Notes: generated by a model not told the origin, from the letters alone. A stretch of 64,000 nucleotides of DNA from Clostridium sp. 'deep sea' (GCF_014931565.1 NZ_CP063353.1:186001-250000); one strand, 5' to 3'; numbered from the stretch's first letter, positions 1-9,600 are shown. Made by a program: numbers and translations.

Positions 1-1
1 A

Positions 2-1087
2 CTAATCTCTACAGGATTATTGGTTTTTAGTAGAAGTATGGCAAATTTTGGGGTAGTGGCTCAGCTCGCTTTACCTGCTGGTAAAGAGGTTATGACAATA
101 AGCATTTTTAGCGCATTACATAACCAAAATCTTCAGCTGGTTTGCATTTTATCTTTGTTATTAATGTTTATTTCTTTAACTATTTATCACATAATGGAGC
201 ATATTGCTAACAATAAAAAATATATTTATGATTATGCCGAAAATGTTAAGCCAACTACTATTAGCTTGGGTAAACGTAAAATACCCATTCATTTATTAAT
301 TACAAGCTACTTTAGCTTAACAATTGTGATACCTTTAGTAACTATTTTAGTTTCATCTTTTACAAAAAGATGGGGTGTTGATTTAGTACTAAAAAACTTT
401 ACATTTAATAACTATCTCAAGGTATTTAGCGGTGAAGTAGCTTTAGGTAAGGCTTTGTTAAATAGCTTGAGTTATGGAATGATTGCAAGCTTATTAGCTG
501 TAATTTTAACTAGTTTTATACTATATATGTATAAAAACTATCAAAACAAAGCCATAAAGCTGAGCTTAACATTAGCTCAATTACCCATAGCTATTCCTAA
601 CATGATATTAGCTATAGCAGCTATTTTTGCCTGGAATAAATACCCCATAAAGTTCTATGGCACTAAGTGGATTATAATTATTACTTACACTGTACTGTTT
701 ATTCCAATTATCTTAAAACAAACCCAAGGTATAGTAAATAATATGGACAATAACTGTGAAAATTCAGCCAGAACATTAGGCATTACATTTTGGAAAAGAT
801 ACTGGTATTTATACATGCCACAGGTTAAAAATACCCTTATTGCTGGTTTTTTAGCTTGTTTATTAATATCCTTTAGAGAAATACCCATATCGTTATTATT
901 GCATACCAAAACAAGCAAAACTTTGGGGGTAATGTTGTTTAATATTCAGTCTAATTCATATGGCTTAGAAATGACCTCAACAGTTGCTGTTATAACAATT
1001 TTGTTAAGCATAATAACTAGTTTTATAGTGCAAAAACTTAATGCAAAGGTAAGTGAGAGACATGGAGTTATTAATAAAGAATCTTAA
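2..1087 (+). CDS. ABC transporter permease, Fe3+/FbpB-like (5' partial)
   Basis: The reading frame is open to the left edge, so the gene starts outside the window. The visible part is the C-terminal portion of a binding-protein-dependent inner-membrane permease. It has several hydrophobic segments and a clear EAA loop (E-N-S-A-R-T-L-G, then ...YMP) near residue 245, the contact site for the ATPase. The layout, with an upstream membrane region, a hydrophilic linker and a second permease core, resembles the double-domain permeases of Fe3+ (FbpB/AfuB) importers. The gene overlaps the next ATPase gene by 26 bases, so the two are co-translated. The substrate is inferred from family resemblance only. 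Spermidine- or thiosulfate-type permeases are alternatives. Confidence 0.8.
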   Translation, partial: LISTGLLVFSRSMANFGVVAQLALPAGKEVMTISIFSALHNQNLQLVCILSLLLMFISLTIYHIMEHIANNKKYIYDYAENVKPTTISLGKRKIPIHLLITSYFSLTIVIPLVTILVSSFTKRWGVDLVLKNFTFNNYLKVFSGEVALGKALLNSLSYGMIASLLAVILTSFILYMYKNYQNKAIKLSLTLAQLPIAIPNMILAIAAIFAWNKYPIKFYGTKWIIIITYTVLFIPIILKQTQGIVNNMDNNCENSARTLGITFWKRYWYLYMPQVKNTLIAGFLACLLISFREIPISLLLHTKTSKTLGVMLFNIQSNSYGLEMTSTVAVITILLSIITSFIVQKLNAKVSERHGVINKES

Positions 1088-2057
1088 AGTTAAATATGAT
1101 AAAACAGAGGTAATAAACAACCTTAGTCTTAGTTTAGATCGTAAAGAAATTTTGGCAGTAGTAGGTCCAAGTGGTTGTGGTAAAAGCACCTTATTATCTG
1201 CAATTGTTGGTTTAGTTAGACCAAATAGTGGTGAAATAAAAGTTAGAGATACTACGGTATTTTCAAGTAAGTTAGCAGTGAATATGGCTGTAGAAAAAAG
1301 AAACATTGGTTATGTATTTCAAAACTATGCTTTATGGCCTCATATGACGGTTTTTAATAATATTGCTTTTCCGTTGCGAGCAAATGGCTATAAAAAGACT
1401 GAAACCCTAACAAAAACAAATAATATTCTTAGTTTACTAAACCTAAATAAACATAAAAATAAATATCCCCATCAGTTAAGTGGGGGAGAAAAACAACGAG
1501 TTGCTTTAGGCAGGTCCTTAGTAGTTAATCCTCAATTATTATTATTAGATGAACCTTTAGCTAATATAGATGCTAATTTAAAGATTGAGTTACTAAAAGA
1601 ACTTAAAATGGTTCAGCAGAGCTTAGCAATTAGTATGATATATGTAACCCATGATCAAAATGAAGCATTTGAAATAGCAGATAAAATTGCAGTAATGAAC
1701 CAGGGAGAAATAAAACAAATTGATAGCCCAAAATCTCTTTATAATAAACCTAATAGCCTATTTGTGGCTAAATTTATAGGCAAAAACAATATTGTTTATA
1801 AGAATGACTATGAATCCTTAAGTATAGATTACCACTGTGAAACACCAGCTATAAGCATTAGGCCAGAAGACATACTAATTAAAGAAAACGGCAATTTGAG
1901 TGGTCGTATTACAAAAACAATTTATAGTTTAGATAGAGTTAAATACTTGGTTGATGTAAATAATACTAAATTATTAACCTATGGCAATAGTCAATATAAT
2001 TATCAGGTTGGAGACAAAATAAAGCTAAAAATCAATAGGTATAATTATCTTAACTAA
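1062..2057 (+). CDS. ABC transporter ATP-binding protein, FbpC/PotA-like
   Basis: Energy-coupling ATPase for the permease just upstream. It shows Walker A (GPSGCGKST), a Q-loop (VFQNYALWPHMTV), the signature LSGGEKQRV, Walker B (LLLLDEPLANID) and the H-loop (VTHDQ). The C-terminal ~90 residues look like a TOBE domain (SIRPEDI...), as in FbpC, PotA and CysA-type importers. ATG 1062 is preferred over the in-frame GTG at 1053 because GTGAG precedes it at good spacing. Both overlap the end of the permease gene. The 'LWPHMTVFNNIAFPL' segment is typical of the Fe3+/spermidine/sulfate group. The exact substrate is not determined. Confidence 0.88.
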   Translation: MELLIKNLKVKYDKTEVINNLSLSLDRKEILAVVGPSGCGKSTLLSAIVGLVRPNSGEIKVRDTTVFSSKLAVNMAVEKRNIGYVFQNYALWPHMTVFNNIAFPLRANGYKKTETLTKTNNILSLLNLNKHKNKYPHQLSGGEKQRVALGRSLVVNPQLLLLDEPLANIDANLKIELLKELKMVQQSLAISMIYVTHDQNEAFEIADKIAVMNQGEIKQIDSPKSLYNKPNSLFVAKFIGKNNIVYKNDYESLSIDYHCETPAISIRPEDILIKENGNLSGRITKTIYSLDRVKYLVDVNNTKLLTYGNSQYNYQVGDKIKLKINRYNYLN

Positions 2058-2147
2058 AAATATTTAAAGTAGCTAATCTAGAAAAGTTTAAAAATTAAAC
2101 TTAGTTTTGCTTCTACCAGAGACTCAGTTTTAAAGAATATTAAGCAC

Positions 2148-2183
2148 TAACCTGTAATAATGCCCTATCACAGGTTATGTTTT
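2148..2183 (+). terminator. Putative Rho-independent terminator after the Fe3+-type ABC operon
   Basis: TAACCTGT and ACAGGTTA form an 8-bp stem around a 13-nt loop, followed by a T-rich run. It lies about 90 bases after the ATPase stop. Confidence 0.5.
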
Positions 2184-2305
2184 TATGTTCTAAAAAGATT
2201 AAAGGTCAGAATATTGAATTGAAAACTTCTCAAGTCAATTAAATCTCTTCCTTAGCAGTGTCTTTAACATATTAAAATAATGCTATAAACCTTTATTAAC
2301 ATTAG

Positions 2306-2323
2306 TTATGTGTAATCACATAA
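2306..2323. promoter_or_regulatory. Operator-like palindrome upstream of the cortex-lytic enzyme
   Basis: TTATGTG-TAAT-CACATAA is an inverted repeat with 7-bp arms, 49 bases before the LysM/GH18 start. A sporulation sigma promoter probably lies here too, but I could not identify one convincingly. Confidence 0.3.
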
Positions 2324-2371
2324 TAATGTTATTTTGAATATGCTATATTAATATTCAAAAAGGAGTAGAAC

Positions 2372-3655
2372 ATGCAAATACATGTAGTTAGGCCCGGAGA
2401 TACGTTATTTAACATAGCTAGGGCATATAGTGTTAATTTAAATAAATTGATAACAGCTAACGAAATAGCAAACCCCGATACTTTAGTAGTTGGTCAAGCA
2501 CTTGTTGTACCCATTTGGGGATCATATTACTGGGTTAAACCGGGAGATAGCCTTTATAAAATAAGTAGAAAAGTTGGCATACCAGTAAAAGAAATTGCAG
2601 AGATCAATGGTATAAAAAGACCCAGAAAGTTGCCTGTAGGGTTACGCCTATATATACCACCCAAGCCAAAAATAGATAAAGAAGTTAGTGCCTACATAGA
2701 CCCAAAATTTACAGCTGAGAATACAGCCAATGAGGTTATTAAGGTTGGAGATCATTTAACTTATTTAACAGTTTTTAGCTATGCAATTAATAGAGATGGA
2801 ACCTTAACTGCAGTAAATGACGAGCCAGCTATAAACGCTGCGTATAGTAAAAATGTTGTTCCTTTAATGGTCATTACAAATTTTGAAGAAGGTACCTTTA
2901 GTAATGAGCTGGCTACCAAGTTTTTTAATGATGAAAATATGCAAAATGCCATACTTGATTTAGCAATAAAAATTATGGAAGAAAAAGGCTACTTAGGCTT
3001 AGATTTTGACTTAGAGTATCTTGGAGCTGAAAATAGAGAAAAGTACAATGAATTTTTAAAAAAAGCATCTGCTAAGTTAAAAGAAAAGAACTACTACTTA
3101 TCTACAGCTTTAGCTCCTAAAATAACAGGGGATCAAAAAGGTACCCTGTATGAAGGACATGATTATCAAGCCCAAGGAGAAATAGTAGATTTTATCTTCT
3201 TTATGACCTATGAATGGGGCTGGTCGGGAGGCCCTCCTTTAGCAGTCTCGCCTATAACTGAAGTTAAAAAGGTTATGGACTATGCCATATCTGTTGTACC
3301 AAAAGAAAAGATAATGATGGGTATACCATTATATGGTTACGATTGGACACTGCCCTATGTAAAAGGTGGTCAATGGGCTAAATCACTAAGCCCACAACAG
3401 GCAATTGAAACAGCAGCTAAATACAATGCCAGAATAGAATATGACAGAACTTCCCAGGCCCCTTACTTTAACTATTATGATGAAAATGGTAAAAAACATA
3501 TAGTTTGGTTTGAAGATGCCCGTAGTATTCAGGCTAAGTTCAACTTAGTAAAAGAGTTAGGTATTAGGGGATTCTTTTACTGGGTATTAGGATATGATTT
3601 TCCTCAAAATTGGCTATTAATAGAGGATAATTTTAATGTTAAAAAGAAAGTATAG
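2372..3655 (+). CDS. LysM-GH18 spore cortex-lytic / germination enzyme (SleL/YaaH-like)
   Basis: A peptidoglycan-active N-acetylglucosaminidase of the SleL/YaaH family, which digests cortex fragments during spore germination. It has two N-terminal LysM repeats (about residues 2-47 and 51-95) that bind peptidoglycan, then a glycoside hydrolase 18 barrel (about 105-420). The active-site motif D-F-D-L-E is at residues 211-215, with E215 as the expected general acid. There is no signal peptide, as in the Bacillus proteins, which reach the spore coat from the mother cell. The ATG follows an AAGGAG site. At 427 aa it has the normal family length. It is monocistronic. The role is inferred from domain architecture. 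Confidence 0.88.
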   Translation: MQIHVVRPGDTLFNIARAYSVNLNKLITANEIANPDTLVVGQALVVPIWGSYYWVKPGDSLYKISRKVGIPVKEIAEINGIKRPRKLPVGLRLYIPPKPKIDKEVSAYIDPKFTAENTANEVIKVGDHLTYLTVFSYAINRDGTLTAVNDEPAINAAYSKNVVPLMVITNFEEGTFSNELATKFFNDENMQNAILDLAIKIMEEKGYLGLDFDLEYLGAENREKYNEFLKKASAKLKEKNYYLSTALAPKITGDQKGTLYEGHDYQAQGEIVDFIFFMTYEWGWSGGPPLAVSPITEVKKVMDYAISVVPKEKIMMGIPLYGYDWTLPYVKGGQWAKSLSPQQAIETAAKYNARIEYDRTSQAPYFNYYDENGKKHIVWFEDARSIQAKFNLVKELGIRGFFYWVLGYDFPQNWLLIEDNFNVKKKV

Positions 3656-3708
3656 TAACAAAAAGAAGACCTAATCAAAACTAATATAAATATATAAAAG
3701 AACTACAG

Positions 3709-4217
3709 ATGAAGGTGCTGAGGCGTAAGGATTATCATAAACCTGCCACACCTTCATTTCACTTAGTGCACTTGATGGTTTCTAAAACATTAAATATTTA
3801 CCTTAAGCTTGATTTTAAAGCCTTACATATTGTTGTTCCATAAATTTTACTCTCCATTTAGTTAAAATATTCTAAACACTAAGTGCACAAAGGGCACAAA
3901 GAGATATTAGAATTTAACATAATTGGTGGTTTAAAGAATGAGACTTTACATAGTAATTAACTAAAAAAAACTTAGTTGTAAGGATTATTTAACTGTATTT
4001 CATTAAAGTCATTAATCATCTACAAATGTTTTGATAAAGCAATTAAAATTAGTAAATTACTTTGCTAGTTTATCGCTTAAAGTTTAAGATAAATTTTTGG
4101 ACTCTTAAAATTTGTATCTATAAGTTATTTAAATTTATAAGAAAACACAGTCATTTTTTATTGTCAATAGGCTGCTACATTGGCTTCTTTTTATTTCTGC
4201 TAATGCGACAGCCCCTT
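3709..4217. repeat. Degenerate interspersed repeat region (relative of the 9629-10022 element)
   Basis: This 738-base gap between genes has no credible ORF. It begins with a 9-bp perfect hairpin (3709-3717 with 3749-3757). It then carries a CACTTAGTGCACTT-type motif (3760-3780) and a roughly inverse copy, CACTAAGTGCACAAAGGGCA (3877-3896). The stretch after 3780 (GGTTTCTAAAA..., GATTTTAAAGC) resembles the one after 9898. It ends near 4217 with CTAATGCGACAGCCCCTT, matching the right terminus of the element at 10004-10021. No left terminus is visible, so I regard it as a decayed or rearranged family member. Confidence 0.4.
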
Positions 4218-4405
4218 TTTGTAAACAGATTTTAATGTAGTATTTTTATATTCTCTATTTTTCAAAGATTAATCAAATCATTTTGGTATAAGTTTTAGGG
4301 GCACTTTATAAGTGCCTTTATTTGTTTTCGATGTTGACCTGTTTCCATTATAACTAGTTTTATGGTATCTTTATCTTAATATATGTTTAATGTGTGGTGA
4401 CTAAT

Positions 4406-5077
4406 ATGAGCAAAATATTAATTGTTGAAGATGATAGAACAACTGCCATGGGAATAGAATACTCCTTACAGAGTGAAGGTTATAGTGTTGTCACTGCAAC
4501 TAATTGTAGATCAGCTTTTAAAGAAATAAATAATAACAGATTTAGCTTAATACTATTAGACTTGAATTTGCCAGATGGCTCAGGTTATGAAGTATGTAAA
4601 AAAGTACGAGAAAACAGCGATACTCCTGTTATCTTTTTAACTGCTGTTGATGAAGAAACAAATGTAGTTATGGGGTTAGATTTAGGTGCTGATGATTATA
4701 TTACTAAACCCTTTAGATTAAGAGAGCTTTTATCAAGAATAAAGGCCATATTACGAAGATCTCAGCGAGGTATAGAAAATAATATCAAAATTAATGATGT
4801 TGTAATTAGAGCAGATGAGGGACGAGTATTTAAAGGAGCTACGGAGATTTTTTTAACTGCTCTAGAGTATAGGCTATTATTAACAATGTTCTCCAACAAA
4901 AATAAGATATTTACCAGAGAAAATCTGTTGGCATCTATCTGGGATGTAGCAGGAAACTATGTTAACGACAATACGCTAACAGTATATATCAAGAGATTAA
5001 GAGAAAAAATAGAAGATAATCCCCATAATCCACAAATAATTAAAACTGTAAGGGGTATGGGCTACAGAGTTAACTAA
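4406..5077 (+). CDS. OmpR/PhoB-family response regulator
   Basis: DNA-binding response regulator of 223 aa. The receiver domain (about 1-118) has the acidic pair E8-D9-D10, phospho-acceptor D52 (LLDLNLPDG) and the conserved K in ITKPF. A winged-helix output domain follows (about 128-222), ending in the typical TVRGMGYR. ATG 4406 is preceded by GTGGTGA at correct spacing, so the upstream in-frame GTGs are not needed. A histidine kinase starts 25 bases downstream and an ABC exporter follows. The set resembles antibiotic- or envelope-stress modules in which the regulator controls the transporter genes. The signal is unknown. Confidence 0.92.
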   Translation: MSKILIVEDDRTTAMGIEYSLQSEGYSVVTATNCRSAFKEINNNRFSLILLDLNLPDGSGYEVCKKVRENSDTPVIFLTAVDEETNVVMGLDLGADDYITKPFRLRELLSRIKAILRRSQRGIENNIKINDVVIRADEGRVFKGATEIFLTALEYRLLLTMFSNKNKIFTRENLLASIWDVAGNYVNDNTLTVYIKRLREKIEDNPHNPQIIKTVRGMGYRVN

Positions 5078-5102
5078 GGTAAAGGTTGAAGGACAAGCAT
5101 AA

Positions 5103-6176
5103 ATGAACAACAAAAAAGAACAAAAATTAGTTTCTAAGATACTAAACAATATTGAGTTTTTAAATAACCCCAAGCTAATGAGAGCTTTATTAAGGGTAAT
5201 AATCATTGCTAGTATTTTTATCAGCATGATAATTGTAATAAATTTAGCTGGTTGGGAATACAGCTTTGAGCTAACAATAGTATTAGCAATAGCTTGCTTT
5301 TGCTTTATTACCTATTACGTTTTTAAGTCGTATAAAGAAATATATCAAGAGATTAGTATTCTTTCTGATTATACTAGAGAAATAATAAATAATAATTTAG
5401 ATTATGATATACGAGATAACGAAGAGGGTTATGTTAGTATCTTAAAAAATGACATCCTCAAATTATCGGGCATGTTAATTGAAAATAAAGAAAACGAAAA
5501 AAAAGAAAAAGAATATTTGGCGCAATCCTTAGCCGAGATATCACACCAGTTAAAAACACCCTTAAATTCAATGGGTATGATGGTTGACTTATTAAAGCAG
5601 GACATACCTAAAGAAAAAGAACAAGAGTTTTTATTAAACATGCAAAAGCAAGTAATAAGACTAACGTGGATTACCTCAGCCTTACTAAAAATAGCAAAGT
5701 TAGACTCTAATACTGTTGAACTAGATAAAAAAAATGTTAATGTAGCTACTTTAGTACAGAAAGCATTAGAGCCTTTGCGTATTATTATTGAGTTAAAACA
5801 ACAAACTATAACAGTAAATGGTGATAACACCATAAACTATAAAGGTGATTTAAACTGGAGTGTAGAAGCCTTAACAAATATTTTAAAGAACTGTATAGAA
5901 CACACCCCAAATAAAGGTAAAATTACAATTAAATTCATAAACACACCTTTGTATGTGCAAATTTTTATAGAGGACAATGGCTGTGGAATTGATAACGAAG
6001 ATTTAAGTAATATTTTTCAGCGGTTTTATAAAGGAAAAAACTCTAGTCCCGATAGTGTGGGTATAGGCTTAGCAATGACTAAATCAATTATTGAAAAGCA
6101 GAGTGGGTATATAACAGCAACCAGTACAGTAGGTAAAGGAACAAAGTTTGAAATAAGATTTTATGTAACCTACTAA
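5103..6176 (+). CDS. Sensor histidine kinase
   Basis: Partner kinase of the preceding regulator, 357 aa. Two membrane segments (about residues 30-49 and 55-74) are separated by only a few residues, so there is almost no extracellular sensor. This is typical of 'intramembrane-sensing' kinases. A linker and the dimerisation/phospho-acceptor helix follow, with H148 in EISHQLKTP. The ATPase domain shows the N-box (LKNCIEHTPNKG), G1 (EDNGCGID) and G2 (GIGLAMTKS). It probably senses through the adjacent FtsX-type transporter, as BceS-like kinases do. This is an inference from architecture and neighbourhood. Confidence 0.9.
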   Translation: MNNKKEQKLVSKILNNIEFLNNPKLMRALLRVIIIASIFISMIIVINLAGWEYSFELTIVLAIACFCFITYYVFKSYKEIYQEISILSDYTREIINNNLDYDIRDNEEGYVSILKNDILKLSGMLIENKENEKKEKEYLAQSLAEISHQLKTPLNSMGMMVDLLKQDIPKEKEQEFLLNMQKQVIRLTWITSALLKIAKLDSNTVELDKKNVNVATLVQKALEPLRIIIELKQQTITVNGDNTINYKGDLNWSVEALTNILKNCIEHTPNKGKITIKFINTPLYVQIFIEDNGCGIDNEDLSNIFQRFYKGKNSSPDSVGIGLAMTKSIIEKQSGYITATSTVGKGTKFEIRFYVTY

Positions 6177-6214
6177 AGGTTTTTTACACCTTTATGTAGG
6201 TTCTTTTTTTTTGC
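6167..6214 (+). terminator. Rho-independent terminator overlapping the kinase stop codon
   Basis: AACCTAC...AAAGGT pairs with ACCTTT...GTAGGTT around a short T loop and is followed by nine T residues. The left arm includes the last codons and the TAA of the kinase gene, so the two-component genes and the ABC genes are separate transcripts. Confidence 0.8.
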
Positions 6215-6224
6215 AAGACTTAAA

Positions 6225-6251
6225 TGACAAATTTGTCACTTAAGAGTCACT
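6225..6251 (+). promoter_or_regulatory. Putative response-regulator operator upstream of the ABC exporter
   Basis: A perfect 14-bp palindrome (TGACAAATTTGTCA, 6225-6238) merges into a direct repeat of GTCACT (6235-6240 and 6246-6251, 11-bp period). Direct repeats at this period are typical OmpR-family sites. It lies about 100 bases before the exporter ATPase start. Confidence 0.45.
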
Positions 6252-6352
6252 AGCTATTCATAAAATTTAACTACAATAATAACTGTTAAGAGATTGCAAG
6301 ACTTAAATTGAAATATAAAGTAGTTAATAATGAGAAAGATTGAGGTTTAGTC

Positions 6353-7030
6353 ATGGAGATATTACGTGTAGAAAATTTGTGTAAATATTACGGTAAAGGT
6401 CATACCCAAGTTAAGGCTGTAAACGATGTTAGCTTTTCTGTCAATAAAGGTGAGTTTATTGCTATAACAGGTATGTCAGGATCTGGCAAATCTACCCTAA
6501 TGCATATGTTAGGAGGGGTAGATATTCCAACTTCAGGCAAGGTTATTATAGATGGTACCGATATTTACTCTTTACCGGAGAGTAAGTTAGCAATATTTAG
6601 AAGAAGACAGGTTGGTTTAATTTATCAATTTTATAATTTAATACCTATCTTAAATGTAGAAGAAAATATTACTATGCCAGTTTTATTAGATGGCAGAAAG
6701 GTTGACCAAAAACGTTTAATTAATTTACTAGATATATTGGGTTTAACAGAACGTAAAAACCACTTACCTAATCAACTTTCGGGTGGTCAGCAACAGCGTG
6801 TGTCAATTGGCAGATCATTAATCTATGATCCAGCAATTATTTTAGCAGATGAACCAACAGGCAATTTAGACAGTAAAAACTCTCAAGAAATAATCGAACA
6901 CCTAAAATACTTAAATGCCAAGTATAAACAAACCCTCATTATCATAACCCATGATATGGAGATTGCTATGCAAGCAAAGAGAGTTATCACTGTACAAGAT
7001 GGACGTATTGTTAAGGATGAGGTGAGGTAA
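6353..7030 (+). CDS. ABC exporter ATP-binding protein (LolD/MacB/BceA-like)
   Basis: ATPase of 225 aa with Walker A (GMSGSGKST), Q-loop (YQFYNLIP), signature LSGGQQQRVSIGR, Walker B (IILADEPTGNLDS) and H-loop (ITHDM). The 'ADEPTGNLDS' wording is characteristic of the type VII (MacB/LolCDE/BceAB) class that works with FtsX-fold permeases. The permease gene starts 2 bases after its stop. Members extrude or remove peptide antibiotics from the envelope. The specific substrate here is unknown. Confidence 0.9.
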   Translation: MEILRVENLCKYYGKGHTQVKAVNDVSFSVNKGEFIAITGMSGSGKSTLMHMLGGVDIPTSGKVIIDGTDIYSLPESKLAIFRRRQVGLIYQFYNLIPILNVEENITMPVLLDGRKVDQKRLINLLDILGLTERKNHLPNQLSGGQQQRVSIGRSLIYDPAIILADEPTGNLDSKNSQEIIEHLKYLNAKYKQTLIIITHDMEIAMQAKRVITVQDGRIVKDEVR

Positions 7031-7032
7031 TA

Positions 7033-9600
7033 ATGTCTATCTTAAATAAATATACTTGGAATTCTCTTTTAAATAACAAAAAGAGAACAATAGTAACATT
7101 GGTGGGAGTGATATTGTCCTGCGCTTTAATATGTGGAACAGTAATCATAGGTGAGAGTGTTCAGCAAATGTTAATAAAAAGCTATATAGATGCCACTGGT
7201 AATTTTCATGTTGTTTTTGATGAAATTCCGTTAAGTAAGGCAGACAATATTGTTAACTCAAAAGATACCAAAAATGTTGCTATTACAAAGAGTGTTGGTT
7301 ATTCTAAACTCAGCAACTATGCCAATGACTATCGTCCCTACTTATTTGTAAATTCTTTTAATGAACAGGCATTCGATACGTTTGGAGTAAAGATAATAGA
7401 GGGTAGATTGCCCCAAAACTCAAATGAGCTAATAATCTCTGAGAATGTTATTAGTAATGGAAAAGTGGATTTTAGGGTAGGTCAAAAACTAACATTAAAT
7501 TTAGGTGTAAGAAAAAGAGAAAATGATGTATTGGGTCAGAATCACCTATACGGTAAAGATACTGAGGTGTTTGAGCAACTTCAGAGCAAAGAATATACTA
7601 TTGTAGGCATAATGGAGAAACTTGCAGCTAGTAATTCTATAGCTCCTGGCTACCCTGCATTAACAACCCTAAATATAGATGACACCAGCTATAGTGAAAA
7701 TGTTAGTGTATTTGCTTTAATGAAGAATCCACGAAAGGTATATAAAGTTAGTGAATCATTAGCAGAGTCAGCAAGAATAAGTAAAGGTCATATTAGTTAC
7801 AATAAGCAGTTATTAGCTGTGTTGGGTGTTAGCGGTAATGATGGTATGAAAAATGCTTTGATTATTATCATGGCTGTTCTTATTTCACTTATAATTGTTG
7901 CCAGTGTGGCTTTAATCTATAACTCTTTTGCTATATCTGTATCACAACGTAAAAAACAGTTTGGATTGTTAAAAAGCATAGGGGCTACTCCCAGACAACT
8001 GCGAAAAATAGTTTATAAAGAGGCTGCTTTAGTAGGTATGATTGCGATACCAATAGGAATATTATCTGGAATTTTTGCTATCTGGATAGTTTTAGCTATA
8101 TCTAATCATTTATTAGTAGATGTTCTTCCTGCAAGTTATCGCTTAAACCTAGTTGTTTCGCCTTTTGTAATTATCTCATCCATTGTATTTTTAGGTGTAA
8201 CCCTATTAATATCAGCATGGATACCAGCTAAAAGAGCCAGTAAAATATCACCTATAGATAATATCCGCCAAAATCAAGATATTAAAGTTAAAACAAAAAA
8301 AAGAGGCACAAAGAGTAAGCTACTAACAAAATTATTTGGTTTTGAAGCCGATTTAGCTAATAAAAGCATTAAAAGAAATAGAAAGCGTTATCGAACAACT
8401 GTATTTTCTTTAGCTATCTCAATCATCTTGTTTTTAGTATTTTCAACATTTATTAATTCATCTTTTAGAGCAATTGGTTCAGTATATGAGGTATCTGATG
8501 TTAAAGTAACTGTCTATAGTTCAGATTTAACTTACCAAAGGGCTGATTATATTCAGCAGGAATTACTTAAAGATGAAAACATAAATAGAGTTAGAATAAG
8601 TAAAACTTTAGCTATAGATAGCTATTTAGAGAAAGATAAAATCAATAACTTTATCTATGAAACCTTTGATTTTGATAATATTACCAAGGTTAATGGTTTA
8701 TACCATATGCCTATTAGAACAGTAGCTATTCCAGATCAAGATATGCGAGAGTATTTAAGAGAGCTTAATATAAGTCAGCAAGAGTACTTTAATGCTAATA
8801 AACCTATTGGTATTTATATTAAAAAGACTAGATTTATTGCAGGTAAAGTGTATGAGGTTCCTGTTTTGGAAATAAGCGAGGGAGACAAAATCATTAATTT
8901 ACACAATGAAGAGATTGATTTAGAGGTTGCTATAGGTAAAATTGTAGAAGAGCCACCTTTTGCAGTACCATACAGCGATGATACCCCAACTTTATTAGTT
9001 AGTAAAACAGTAGCAGACAAAATATTTACCGACTTTGCAGATAGAAAAGGAAGCTACTCTATACGTCTTGATGTTAAAGATAGCAAATCATTTGAAAATG
9101 ATTTTGTGGACTCAGAACTTGGTAAAGGCTTAGCTGTTATTAACCACTATGAAAGTGTTCAAGTTTCTAAACGAATGTCGATACTGTTATCAATATTATG
9201 TTATGGCTTTATTACCGTAATAACCTTAATTGGTTTAACAAATATCTTTAACTCCATAAATACAAGTATTATGTTAAGAAGAAGAGAGTTTGCTATGCTA
9301 AAATCTGTAGGTTTATCACAAAGAGGTTTTAACAAGATGCTTAATATGGAGTCTGTTTTCTACGGAGTAGGGGCTTTAATTTGGTCATTGCCGATCGGAA
9401 TGTTGTTATCTGCTATTCTTATAAAAAGCTTCCATAAGGTTATAACTACTAACCTAGGCTTATTTTATGCCTTACCATGGAAAGAGGTAGCATTTTGCTC
9501 AGTATTTATTGTATTTGTAGTAATAATAATTACTAAATATAGCACCTCAAAGATTAAAAATGACAATATAATTGAGGCTTTAAGAGCAGAGTCTATGTAA
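7033..9600 (+). CDS. FtsX-family ABC exporter permease (double FtsX domain)
   Basis: A large 855-aa permease. One N-terminal membrane helix (about 18-40) precedes an extracellular MacB-like domain (about 50-260). Three helices follow around residues 276-400, forming the first FtsX core. After a charged linker (KTKKRGTKSK) there is a second copy: a helix near 457, a second extracellular domain, and a C-terminal FtsX core (about 720-840). The 'KKQFGLLKSIGATPRQLRK' and 'RREFAMLKSVGLSQRGF' coupling segments match each other, showing the internal duplication. Together with the ATPase it forms a mechanotransmission-type transporter, presumably for peptide antibiotics or lipids. Confidence 0.85.
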   Translation: MSILNKYTWNSLLNNKKRTIVTLVGVILSCALICGTVIIGESVQQMLIKSYIDATGNFHVVFDEIPLSKADNIVNSKDTKNVAITKSVGYSKLSNYANDYRPYLFVNSFNEQAFDTFGVKIIEGRLPQNSNELIISENVISNGKVDFRVGQKLTLNLGVRKRENDVLGQNHLYGKDTEVFEQLQSKEYTIVGIMEKLAASNSIAPGYPALTTLNIDDTSYSENVSVFALMKNPRKVYKVSESLAESARISKGHISYNKQLLAVLGVSGNDGMKNALIIIMAVLISLIIVASVALIYNSFAISVSQRKKQFGLLKSIGATPRQLRKIVYKEAALVGMIAIPIGILSGIFAIWIVLAISNHLLVDVLPASYRLNLVVSPFVIISSIVFLGVTLLISAWIPAKRASKISPIDNIRQNQDIKVKTKKRGTKSKLLTKLFGFEADLANKSIKRNRKRYRTTVFSLAISIILFLVFSTFINSSFRAIGSVYEVSDVKVTVYSSDLTYQRADYIQQELLKDENINRVRISKTLAIDSYLEKDKINNFIYETFDFDNITKVNGLYHMPIRTVAIPDQDMREYLRELNISQQEYFNANKPIGIYIKKTRFIAGKVYEVPVLEISEGDKIINLHNEEIDLEVAIGKIVEEPPFAVPYSDDTPTLLVSKTVADKIFTDFADRKGSYSIRLDVKDSKSFENDFVDSELGKGLAVINHYESVQVSKRMSILLSILCYGFITVITLIGLTNIFNSINTSIMLRRREFAMLKSVGLSQRGFNKMLNMESVFYGVGALIWSLPIGMLLSAILIKSFHKVITTNLGLFYALPWKEVAFCSVFIVFVVIIITKYSTSKIKNDNIIEALRAESM

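Noticed and set aside
2372-3655. Chitinase
   Set aside because: LysM repeats plus the SleL-like GH18 layout, and no export signal, fit a spore cortex enzyme better.
3656-4393. CRISPR array or tandem repeat array
   Set aside because: The repeats are few, inverted and unequal in spacing, with no cas genes in the window.
5429-5833. 134-aa minus-strand ORF
   Set aside because: Antisense to the conserved histidine kinase core, with Phe/Ser-rich low-complexity translation from AT-rich complement.
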